Assembly (NCBI GenBank): GCA_033558025.1
Contig: JAUCEF010000005.1
Location: 5,952,001-6,016,000, forward strand
Reading direction: 5' to 3'
Origin: Phytophthora sp. 'mugwort'
Taxonomy: Eukaryota; Oomycota; Peronosporomycetes; Peronosporales; Peronosporaceae
DNA: 64,000 bases
This document shows, piece by piece, positions 1-9,000 of this stretch. A program made the position numbers and the translations under genes. The notes beneath the pieces were generated by a model. That model made no database searches and was not told where the DNA came from. It saw nothing but the letters and a program-made list of their open reading frames with translations. Each line of letters begins with the position of its first letter. Position 1 is the first letter of the stretch.

Positions 1-157
1 ATGGAGACGTTTCCCGATTCACCACATGCCACGTCGACTTGGTCAGGAACACGCCACGCATGTAGCGGTTCCACGTCGCGTAGTTGTCTCCGTTGAACTT
101 GTCGATGGAGACCTTGGTCGAGACGTCTTGGGCAGAGGACATGGTGCTTGGGCTCAT
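1..157 (-). CDS. Family B Gag, N-terminal fragment (runs off window)
   Basis: This is the first part of a B1-type Gag polyprotein, read leftwards from an ATG at 157-155 and cut by the window edge. Gag forms the cytoplasmic virus-like particle of copia elements. The start codon lies inside the primer-binding site (146-161), giving the N-terminus [10 protein letters not shown] that all B copies share; a second in-frame ATG five codons later is an alternative start. The 5' LTR follows at 162-504. About 52 codons are visible and all are open. It is nearly identical to the gag starts ending at 16972, 48670 and 63363. Confidence 0.85.
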   Translation of the reverse strand, partial: MSPSTMSSAQDVSTKVSIDKFNGDNYATWNRYMRGVFLTKSTWHVVNRETSP

Positions 158-161
158 AACC
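146..161 (-). other. Primer-binding site (half tRNA-iMet type)
   Basis: On the minus strand this reads GGTTATGAGCCCAAGC directly after the LTR. Its complement, GCTTGGGCTCATAACC, matches the anticodon arm of initiator tRNA-Met, as in Drosophila copia, where a 5' half-tRNA primes reverse transcription. The ATG inside it opens gag. Confidence 0.85.
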
Positions 162-504
162 TGATAAAGGTGTTGAGGTCTTGAAGCGAGGCTTGGATTG
201 AGCGGAGGGAGTTCTGCACTTGGGTGCGGGGACCGGAGTGAAGACCACTTGAGCTGAAGAAGGAAGATTCGAAAGTGATTGATTTATCGGAGCTTACACT
301 ACCTAGTCTACCACATAGATATGCAGCCCTGCATCCAATCATTTGGTGCATCCAATCACCAACACTCCGCACTCGTCCAATCATCCTACTCGTCTAATCA
401 TCGGTTGCGTAAACAACGTACCGTAAACATCGCGGGATCGTGTTGGACCGGTTCGGGTTAACCGGTTACTGGTACACAGTACCAAAACCTGGCAACCCTC
501 AATA
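162..504 (-). repeat. Family B1 5' LTR
   Basis: 343-bp LTR, sense 5' TATTGAGGG to TTTATCA 3'. It adjoins a primer site on its gag side. Its U3 end (504) abuts pol of the next element at CGACT (505-509), the expected right-hand target duplication. A promoter-like INR/FPR motif lies at 262-278. Confidence 0.92.
262..278 (-). promoter_or_regulatory. Oomycete-type initiator (INR/FPR) in B1 LTR
   Basis: Minus strand TCACTTTCGAATCTTCC. The first seven bases match INR YCAYTYY exactly. The rest matches FPR CAWTTTNYY with two mismatches. The same block recurs in every B LTR, so it is the likely U3/R boundary. Confidence 0.55.
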
Positions 505-2639
505 CGACTGATAACCACCTGCCCCGCCTCGATGTCATAAAGTCGATACGCCTTGGACACTTCTTCGTAACCCAGGAACAGTCCAGCGCGAGCCTTGGGA
601 TCCCACTTGAGCCGCTTCTCCTTCGGAGTCAGAATGTACGTCCGACAGCCGAACACACGCATGTGCTTCACACTCGGCTTGGAGTTGTAAACGATCTCGA
701 ACGGAGTCTTGTGCTCGATCTTGGGTGACGGCAGACGATTCTTCACGTAGATGGCAGTCATGGCCGCCTCAGCCCAGAAACACTTGTCCAGCTTAGCGTG
801 ATGCAGCATGCTGCGGCCGATCGTAACGATAGTTCGGATGGCTCGCTCTGCCGTGCCGTTCGTCTGGTGCGCGTACGGAACCGTGGTTTGCTGCTCGATG
901 CCTTCGTCTTCGTAGAAGTCGTTGAGCGAGTTGGTCGCAAACTCACGTGCTCCGTCGTGCCGCACAAACTTGACCTTCTTGCCGAACTGCTTCTGCACCT
1001 TCATGATGTACGTCTTGATGCAGTCTTCGCTCTCCGATTTGGCACGCAGGCAGAAACCCTTCATGCATCCACTGGCTTCGTCCACGATCAGTAGCAGGTA
1101 CTTGCTACCGCCAAGCGAGTTTTCCTCCATGGGTCCGCAGATGTCGAAGTGGAGCAGCTCAAATGTGTCGTAGCGACGCTTGTCACGGTTGCTTGGGAAT
1201 GGTTTTTGGACCATTTTACCTTGCTGGCAACCACGACACAGACTTGGTCCGCTCGACTTGAAAGGTGCCTTCGCGTCCTTGATCATGTGGTTGTCGACCA
1301 TCTTGCGAAGCACCTCAACCGGAGCGTGACCCATGCGCGCGTGCAGGTCGACAGTCTTGCCACTCGTCGCCGCATTCGCCGATCGCTGAGGCGTCTGAAG
1401 CCAGTAGAGTCCATCCATGAGGTTTGCCGTCGCCACCACTTGCTTGGAGCCTTTGTGCGCAATCTGCATCTTGGTGCCGTCGAACACCACTTGAAACTTG
1501 TCACTTTTGTTGATCTGCGGTACCGAAAGCAGATTCTTGCTCATGCTTGGCACGTACAGCGCGTTCTTGATCTCGATCTCGCGCTCGTCGCCATTGGGCA
1601 GAACCACTTGTTCCACGATGGTCCCCACACCCTTGATGGCCGCCTTGTTGCCGTCGGCCACCGAAAGTTCGCCTTCGTTCCGCTCAATCAAATGGACGAA
1701 CTTGGTCTTGTCGTTGCAGATGTGGTGCGTTGCGCCGCTGTCGACCGCCCACATCCCGGACACATTCTTGCCCGTCGAAACCCCACATTCCAGTGAAACC
1801 GCGAACGCTACTCGATCGTAGTCGTAGTCGTAGCCGTTGCTGTCGTTTCTCCACTGGATGTTGTTGGCCCCGCGTCCACGGCCGTTGCCGCCGCGTCTCG
1901 GCCCTCGGTTCTCGTCCTTCTGCTTGGTCCAGCACTTGTCAATCGTGTGCCCCACTTTTCCGCAGTACGTACACTGGCGAGACTCTCGGTCGGTGTTGAA
2001 CGCCTTGGCCGCGTTCTCCGTCTTCACCGTCGCCGTCTTCTCGCCTTGTCTCTTGATGTGCTCATTCGTGAGCACCTTCACGACGTCTTGCGACCGCAGT
2101 TCAGCGCTGCTCATCTCCAAGTTCAGCACGACGTTCTCGTAGCTCTTGGGGAGACTGCGCAACAAGCAGATCGCCACGTCCTCGTCCTCCATCTTGGCAC
2201 CGATGCTGCTGAGCTTGGCGCTGATGTTGAGGACCTCGTTGCAATGATGCAACACATTGCCGCCTTCCGACATCTCCATGCTGAAGAGTTGGCGCTTCAG
2301 GTAGATGCGTCCAGCCTTCTGCGAACCACCGTACAGCGTCTTCAGGCGCGACCAGGCAACCCACGCTTCCTCGCAGTCGTCGACCACATGGTGGTAGTCC
2401 GCGTCCATGTGGAGCAGCATCAGTCCGAAAGCGATGTTGCTCAACTTGACGTAGTCGTCCTTGGCCCGCGAGTCCGTGTAGCTTGGCGTCGTCTCACGGT
2501 TCACGACATGCCACGTCGACTTGGTCAGGAACACGCCACGCATGTAGCGGTTCCACGTCGCGTAGTTGTCCCCGTTGAACTTGTCAATGGAGACCTTGGT
2601 CGAGGCGTCTTGGGCAGAGGACATGGTGCTTGGGCTCAT
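505..2639 (-). CDS. Family B Gag-protease-integrase polyprotein, interrupted
   Basis: Open from ATG 2639 (inside the primer site) to the interruption at 505, about 711 codons. Order of domains: Gag capsid region; CCHC zinc knuckle at residues 223-236 (nucleic-acid binding); aspartic protease with DSGAT, catalytic D300; a GAG-pre-integrase zinc region with LHARMGH and CRGC; then a DDE integrase core with D499, D562 and E598, the last two exactly 35 residues apart. The C-terminal integrase ([10 protein letters not shown]) ends where the neighbouring LTR begins. RT and RNase H would follow left of the inserted element. No stop or frameshift is visible, so the gene was probably intact before it was split. 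Frame runs past 504 into the LTR by chance only. Confidence 0.92.
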
Positions 2640-2643
2640 AACC
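2628..2643 (-). other. Primer-binding site
   Basis: GGTTATGAGCCCAAGC on the minus strand between LTR 2644-2982 and gag. Contains the gag start codon at 2639-2637. Confidence 0.85.
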
Positions 2644-2982
2644 TAATGAAAGGTATGGATCTTGGACACGAAGCTTGTACGAAGCGGAGGGAGGGACGTC
2701 GCAGACGGCGGGACCGGAGCGAAGGCACTTGAGGGGTAGAATGAAGATTCGAAAGTGATTGAATTGTTGGAGCTTATACCCTACTGTTATAGACACGCGA
2801 CCCTGCGTCCTATCACCTAGTGCATCTAATCAACCATCACTCACCGGTGTTCGTCCAATCATCCTACTCGTCTAATCATCGGTGGCGTAAACAACGTACC
2901 GTAAACATCGCGGGATCGTGTTGGACCGGTTCGGGTTAACCGGTTACTGGTACACAGTACCAAAACCCGGCAACCCTCAATA
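2644..2982 (-). repeat. Family B2-type 5' LTR
   Basis: 339 bp. U5 and middle part are of the B2 variant (GCGACCCTGCGTCC block) and the U3 end is shared with B1. The last LTR base pair before the primer site is altered (TAATGAAAGG instead of TGATGAAAGG on the + strand). Confidence 0.9.
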
Positions 2983-5084
2983 CGTTCGAGATCGTTTACA
3001 ACTCCAAGCCGAGTGTGAAGCACATGCGTGTGTTCGGCTGTCGGACGTACATTCTGACTCCGAAGGAGAAGCGGCTCAAGTGGGATCCCAAGGCTCGCGC
3101 TGGACTGTTCCTGGGTTACGAAGAAGTGTCCAAGGCGTATCGACTTTATGACATCGAGGCGGGGCAGGTGGTTATCAGTCGCGATGTCAACTTCGATGAG
3201 TCGACCTTTGGATGTTCACCGACGATTTCCGATGAAGATGTCGACGACCTGGACTTCGACTCGCTCGACATCGACAATGATGGTTTCCGCCAGACGGAGT
3301 ACACGCAGGCAGGGAAGCGCAAGAGCCGCCCGAGTGACGAAGATGAAGCTGCCAGAAAACCGCGAGCTGTGCGTCATCGACCTGGACTGGAAGAAGCAAG
3401 TGCGCCGAACTACTCCCCTCCGCACCGAGCAGACGCAGACGAAGAAGAAAAGTCTGGAGACCAAGATGAAGAATCGACTCCACCAGTTTTTTGGCGTGCA
3501 AGTGCCAATGCCGTCGAAGCAGGCGATCTATCGGAGCCGACGACATTCCAAGAAGCGGTGAACGGCCCCGACCAAGTGCACTGGCGCAAGGCGATTCGTG
3601 CTGAGCTCGAATCGATGCGACTTCGTGGTGTGTTTCGTGCTGCCAAGTTGCCTAACGGACAACGCGCCATCGGCACCAAGTGGGTGTTCAAGATCAAGCG
3701 CAAAGCGGACGGATCGATCGAGAAGTACAAGGCGCGCCTCGTGGCCAAGGGGTTCAAGCAGAAGTACGGCATCGACTACACCGAGACGTTCTCGCCCGTG
3801 GTCAAGTACGTGACGCTGCGCATGATCATCGCGATTACCAAGTATTTTGACTGGCCCCTCGACCAACTCGACGTGGTGACAGCTTTCCTGTACGGGATAA
3901 TGAAAGAACTGGTGTTCTGCGCGGTCCCCGAAGGTGTTGATCTCGACGGTGACTTCGACTGCCTGGAATTGGTGAAGGCGATCTACGGTCTCAAGCAAGC
4001 TTCGCGCGTGTGGAATGAGACCTTCGACGAGTTCGTGTGCTCCATCGGCTTTCAAGTATCGGCGTTCGACCCGTGCCTCTACATCAAGATCGTTGACGGT
4101 CACTGCGTGCTAGTGCTGGTCTACGTGGATGACGTGCTGATTACCGGAAGTTCACCCGAACTGATCTCACGCACGAAGACCGACCTCAAGACACGCTTCG
4201 AGATGACCGACAGCGGCAAGTGCGCGTTCGTTCTTGGGATCGAATTAGTGGACGGCCCGGACGGCAGCGTGACGATGTGTCAGCGCCGCTATGTGGATGA
4301 CATTCTCAAGCGTTTTGGTATGGACGAGTGCAAGGCCGTGGTGAGTCCCGTCGACATAAGCACTCGACTGATTTCAAGTGACGCAGCGACTAAGGTGAAC
4401 GCTCCGTTTCGCGAAGCTGTTGGTGCTCTGATGCACTTGATGACTGCCACGCGCCCGGACATCGCGTACGCCGTTGGCTATGCGTCGCGCTTCATGGAGA
4501 ACCCTCAAGAAGAACACTGGGTTGCGGTCAAGCGTATCTTTCGCTACCTGCAAGGCACCAAGACGCATGGGATCTGCTTCAAGCCGGGTGACAACATCGA
4601 CTTTCGCGGGTACTCGGACGCGGACTGGGCTGGCGACCTCGCGGACCGCAAGTCGACTTCCGGCTACACGTTCATGCTAATGGGTGCACCAGTGAGCTGG
4701 GGAAGCAAGAAGCAGTCAAGTGTTTCGCTGTCTACGAGTGAGGCGGAGTACATCGCACTCAGTCTGGCGATCCAAGAAGGCAAGTGGATTCATCGCCTGT
4801 TGTGCGAGATTTTGACGGCAGCGAACAAATCGGGGCCAGAGCTCAAGATCCTCGAAGACAACCAGTCGTGCATCAAGATGACGAAGAACCCAGTGAACCA
4901 TGGTCGCGCCAAGCACATCGACATCAAGTACCATCACATCCGTGATGAGGTCAAGCGCGGCGAAGTCAAGCTCGAGTACTGCGAGACTTCTATCATGCTG
5001 GCGGACATCATGACCAAGGCACTGCCAGGACCACGCCACACGGATCTGACGGCGTCCCTCGGAATCCACGCGTGTTCGCATTGA
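2983..5084 (+). CDS. Family B polyprotein 3' part: integrase C-terminus, RT, RNase H
   Basis: Open in frame from the insertion boundary at 2983 to the TGA at 5082-5084, about 700 codons. It starts in the integrase C-terminal region ([14 protein letters not shown]), passes an acidic linker, then the Ty1/copia reverse transcriptase with the YVDD active site at 4122-4133, and ends with RNase H (YSDADWAGD from 4611, [13 protein letters not shown]). Product: RNA-dependent DNA synthesis and template removal in the particle. The 5' half is left of the window. A polypurine tract GGGGGCG (5085-5091) and the 3' LTR follow directly. No frame break seen, so it is split rather than decayed. GTG 3015 is simply an internal codon and not a real start. 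Confidence 0.92.
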
Positions 5085-5091
5085 GGGGGCG
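5085..5091 (+). other. Polypurine tract of family B
   Basis: GGGGGCG between the pol stop codon and LTR start. It primes plus-strand DNA synthesis. The same string, reversed, adjoins every B 3' LTR, e.g. at 34783-34789 and 54284-54290. Confidence 0.7.
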
Positions 5092-5430
5092 TATTGAGGG
5101 TTGCCGGGTTTTGGTACTATGTACCAGTAACCGGTTAACCCGAACCGGTCCAACACGATCCCGCGATGTTTACGGTACGTTGTTTACGCCACCGATGATT
5201 AGACGAGTAGGATGATTGGACGAACACCGGTGAGTGATGGTTGATTAGATGCACTAGGTGATAGGACGCAGGGTCGCGTGTCTATAACAGTAGGGTGTAA
5301 GCTCCAACAATTCAATCACTTTCGAATCTTCATTCTACCCCTCAAGTGCCTTCGCTCCGGTCCCGCCGTCTGCGACGTCCCTCCCTCCGCTTCGTACAAG
5401 CTTCGTGTCCAAGATCCATACCTTTCATCA
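5092..5430 (+). repeat. Family B2 3' LTR
   Basis: 339 bp, TATTGAGGG to TTTCATCA. INR TCACTTT at 5316-5322. Right flank CAAGT (5431-5435) is family A pol and should recur left of the window as the target duplication. Confidence 0.92.
5316..5332 (+). promoter_or_regulatory. INR/FPR-like initiator in B2 LTR
   Basis: TCACTTTCGAATCTTCA: exact INR followed by a degenerate FPR. Transcription from here would leave about 112 nt of R-U5 leader. Confidence 0.5.
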
Positions 5431-5738
5431 CAAGTTCGAAGGATCGCCAAGGGGACACCACGTCGTACCTCTGGCACCTTCGACTTGGTCACATCGGCCA
5501 TGGCGGTCTAGACGCCATCGTCAAGAAGGGCTACGGTGTTGGTATCGACATGGCGTCGGTGAAGCAGTGGGAGCTGTGCGACGGATGCTCACTCGGCATA
5601 CAAACGCGAGTAAGCTACATGAAGACGTCGCCAAACCGTGCCAAGCAAGTGCTAGAAGTCGTACACAGTGATGTATGCGGTCCCATGCAGACGCCGACCT
5701 TTGGAGGCAAGCGCTATTTTGTCACGTTTATCGATGAC
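5431..5738 (+). CDS. Family A polyprotein fragment: GAG-pre-integrase and start of integrase
   Basis: About 102 in-frame codons equivalent to the pre-integrase zinc region (YLWHLRLGHIGH, CDGCSLG) and the first catalytic Asp motif (VHSDVCGPM) of the intact copies. It is cut on the left by a plus B insertion and on the right by the nested A' at 5739. One non-synonymous difference stands out: SLGIQT where other copies have SLGKQT (near 5600). It continues in the same frame at 10457. Confidence 0.88.
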
Positions 5739-5923
5739 TGTTGTCAAGGAGACGCCTCGAGCAGCTGCTGTATACCGGTAGGATACCGGTATGACCTTCA
5801 CTCAGTGGCACCTCAATCACTCCGGCGATTACGGGACGATGATTACGATGCACGTGGGTACAAGATTGTGGGTACAAGATGGGCATCGACGTGGCGCTCT
5901 GCGATTGGCTGAAGTAACTCAGT

Positions 5924-5958
5924 ATCCAGTAGAGAATCCAGTAGAGTGTACCCAGTAG
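5924..5958 (+). repeat. Short direct repeats ATCCAGTAGAG in A/A' LTR
   Basis: ATCCAGTAGAG occurs at 5924-5934 and 5936-5946, and CCAGTAG again at 5952-5958. The cluster is conserved in all A and A' LTRs, upstream of the initiator. Possible regulator-binding repeats; function inferred only. Confidence 0.6.
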
Positions 5959-6014
5959 GTAGAACTGTAGGCTTAGAGGTAGCAAGGAGTTTGCGAACTA
6001 AGGACCTAAATCAA

Positions 6015-6031
6015 TCACTTTGCATTTTGCC
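6015..6031 (+). promoter_or_regulatory. Perfect oomycete INR+FPR core promoter in A' LTR
   Basis: TCACTTTGCATTTTGCC. It fits YCAYTYY-N-CAWTTTNYY at every position. If used, the RNA starts about 35 nt before the LTR end, giving a very short R-U5. Confidence 0.65.
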
Positions 6032-6051
6032 ATCAAGTGACCAAGCCTTTT

Positions 6052-6067
6052 GGTTATGAGCCCAAGC
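6052..6067 (+). other. Primer-binding site with embedded start codon
   Basis: GGTTATGAGCCCAAGC immediately after the LTR. ATG 6056-6058 is the complement of the CAU anticodon of the primer tRNA and starts the polyprotein (MSPSP). Confidence 0.85.
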
Positions 6068-9000
6068 CCCGCCTTCTCTGAAGACCCCGACTACGCCTTC
6101 GCCATGGACGCCACGCCGCCTTCTGCCTTCCGCATCAACAAGTTCGACGGAGCTAACTTCCACACGTGGAAGTTCAAGATGCAGATGGTGCTCGAGGAGC
6201 GCGAACTGTGGGAAGTGACAAGTGGGGAAGTGAAGCTGGAGCACTGCCAGACTGCGGCGGATCAAGCGCTCTTTCGGAAGAAGTCGCGCAAGGCGCTGGC
6301 GATGATCTGTCTCGCGATGGAGGATTCGCAGCTGCCGCTGGTTCGCTCGGCGAGTGGCGCGCATGATGCATGGTCAAGACTGGAAGGACACTTCGAGAAG
6401 AAGAGTTTGGCCAACAAGCTCTTTCTTCGTCGGCGTTTCTTCACGCTCATGATGGAGGAAGGTGATGATGTGCTTCAACACATCAACAAGCTCAAGACTC
6501 TGGCGGAACAGCTCGACGCGGTCGGCGCTCCGGTCAGCGAGGACGACTTGGTGATCACGCTTCTCGGGAGCCTGAGCGAGTCGTATCAGTTCCTGATCAC
6601 GGCGTTGGAGTCAAGATCCGACACGCTGACGTGGGAGCTGGTGACGTCTCGGCTGCTACATGAAGACATGAAGCGCAAGGAGCAGGGTGGCGATGGAGAT
6701 GGCGCCGCGCCTGGCCAGGCGTTCATGATGAGGGACAACAAGCATAAGGGCCGACCGTCGAAGAAGAACGGTGCGTGCCACAACTGCGGCAAGCATGGAC
6801 ATTGGATCGCGGAGTGTCCCTCGCGGATCCATGACAACACGGAACGGCAGCGCTCGCAGCGTGCCAACGTCGCGCGTGAGGACGACTCCGGCGACTATCT
6901 CTTCTTCGTCGACGGCGATGGCGATGCGGCCATGGCAGCGTCGGCGAGTGGCACATGGCTGGTCGACTCGGGTGCGACGCAGCACATGGCGCACTCCAAG
7001 AAGTTCATGAGAAACTACAAGGCCTTCACTCCGGTCGACGTGCGTCTCGCAGACGACGGTGTGGTTCAAGCGATCGGCAGCGGCGACATTGTGATGGAGA
7101 TGAAGACGCCTCGTGGCATCAAGAAGGGTGTGCTCACGAACGTGTGGCACATTCCCAAGCTAACGCGCAACCTCTTCTCGATCGGGCGCTTCACCAAGGA
7201 CGTCGGATCAGTGACCTTCGACAGCGACGGATGCTTCATCGCGCTGAATGGGATGAAGTGCACGATAGGTGCGCGTGACGGCAAGCTGTTCAAGCTGTGC
7301 ATGACGCCCGTGCGCCTGGACGAAGCGAATTCGGCGAGTCCGAACGGGAGCCAAGGGGACACCAAGTCGTACCTCTGGCACCTTCGACTAGGCCACATCG
7401 GTCACGCTGGGCTCGACGCCATCGTCAAGAAGAAGCTCAGCGTCGGCATTGACCTCGGGTCCGCGAGCAAGTGGGAGACGTGCGACGGATGCGCGCTCGG
7501 CAAGCAGACGCGATTGAGTTTCGAATCGACATCGCCCAAGCGTGCCAATGAACTACTGGAGGTAGTGCACAGTGACGTATGCGGGCCCATGCGCACGCCG
7601 ACGTTTGGCGGCAAGCGCTACTTCGTCACCTTTATCGACGACAAGTCGCGCTACTGCGTGGTGTACCTGGTAAAGAACAAGTGGGAGGTGGCCGACAAGT
7701 TCGCGCACTTTGTGGCGTTTGCGGAGACACAGACCGGCAAGCGCGTCAAGGAGCTTCGCAGTGACAACGGTGGTGAGTACAAATCCGACAAAATGGCCAA
7801 GTTTTGCAGCAAGCGCGGCATCGTGCAGAAGTTCACGCCGCCATACACGCCGCAGCTCAACGGAATCGCGGAGCGCATGAACCGGACGCTAGTTGAATGC
7901 GCGCGGTGCATGCTGGAGCACGCGAGTCTGTCCAAGGCATACTGGGGCGAAGCAGTCATGACGGCTATGTTCCTGCGCAACCGCTGTCCGACACATGCGC
8001 TTGACAACGATAAGTCTCCGTACGAGCTGTGGACTGCCAAGAAACCATTGCTGGCCAACCTCAAAGTCTTCGGTTGCCACGCCTACGTGCATGTGGCGAA
8101 AGAGAAGCGAACCAAGCTGGATGCGCGATCGGTGCGATGCAGGTTCCTGGGGTACTCGGACCACGAGAAAGCGTATCGGTTCGAGGAGATCGAGAGTGGT
8201 CGCGTGCTGGTGAGCCGCGATGCACAGTTCATGGAAGACGTCTTCGACGGTGGAAGACGCGACTACAAACCCAAGGAGGCGCTGGTGGACCTTCAAGATG
8301 CGGAAGAAGGCACCACGGACAAAGATGAACAGTCGGCATTGGACGACGAAGATGAAGAGACTGCGCGAGGTGATGAATTCTTGCCCGGCAGCAAGAGACA
8401 CCCGCGGACACAGTCGCTGGAGGAAGCGGTGGAGACCCCGAGTGCCAAGCGATACGCGTCAGAGAATCGACGCCAAGGCCTGGATGAGATGTCTGCCATG
8501 GCTCGAGACAACGACAAGAGCTTCGAGGCGGCGTACGTCGTGGATTCAGTGGGAGAAATGCCGACCACGTTCAAGTCGGCGATGGAATCTAACGACGCAC
8601 GCAAATGGAAGGAGGCCTGCGACTCGGAGTACGACTCGCTGCGCAAGAACGACACATGGGACGTGGTACCGCTGCCCAAGGGACGCAAGGCCATCGGCTG
8701 TCGATGGGTCTTTCGCGTGAAGGAGAACCAAGCCGGCGAGATCGAACGATACAAGGCGCGCCTGGTGGCTAAGGGCTTCTCGCAGAAGCACGGCATCGAC
8801 TACGACGAGACCTTCGCGCCCGTGGCCAAGTTTACGTCCATCCGAATCGTGCTAGCGATGGCTGCCAAGTACGGGCTCAAGCTGCACCAGATGGACGTTA
8901 AGACAGCCTTTCTTAACGGCGTCCTGGATGAAGACATCTACATGCAGCAGCCGGACGGATACATAAGCGAAGGACGCCCGGATCATGTGTGCAAGCTCAA

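Larger units (their letters stand above)
505..2982 (-). mobile_element. Family B element, 5' half, split by insertion at 504/505
   Basis: This minus-strand B element has a 5' LTR at 2644-2982, a primer site at 2628-2643, and gag through integrase down to 505, where another B element has inserted. Its 3' half must lie left of the window. Its LTR is the B2 type, and its right end abuts plus-strand B pol at CGTTC (2983-2987), so it inserted head-to-head into an opposite-strand relative. Confidence 0.88.
5739..6051 (+). repeat. A' 5' LTR
   Basis: 313 bp, TGTTGTCAAGG to AAGCCTTTT, so termini are TG...TT. It contains two TACCGGTA palindromes, a CCAGTAG repeat cluster (5924-5958) and an INR/FPR promoter motif at 6015-6031. 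Confidence 0.95.

Noticed and set aside
279..461. 60-codon frame repeated in each B1 LTR ([14 protein letters not shown]...)
   Set aside because: It lies entirely within the LTR on the strand opposite to the element's transcription, and no family resemblance is seen. I treat it as chance.
1149..1796. Long open frames antisense to pol, e.g. 215 codons here and 286 codons at 33582-34442
   Set aside because: They lie opposite the integrase/protease coding strand, recur in every copy, show no recognisable domain, and follow from GC-rich codon composition.
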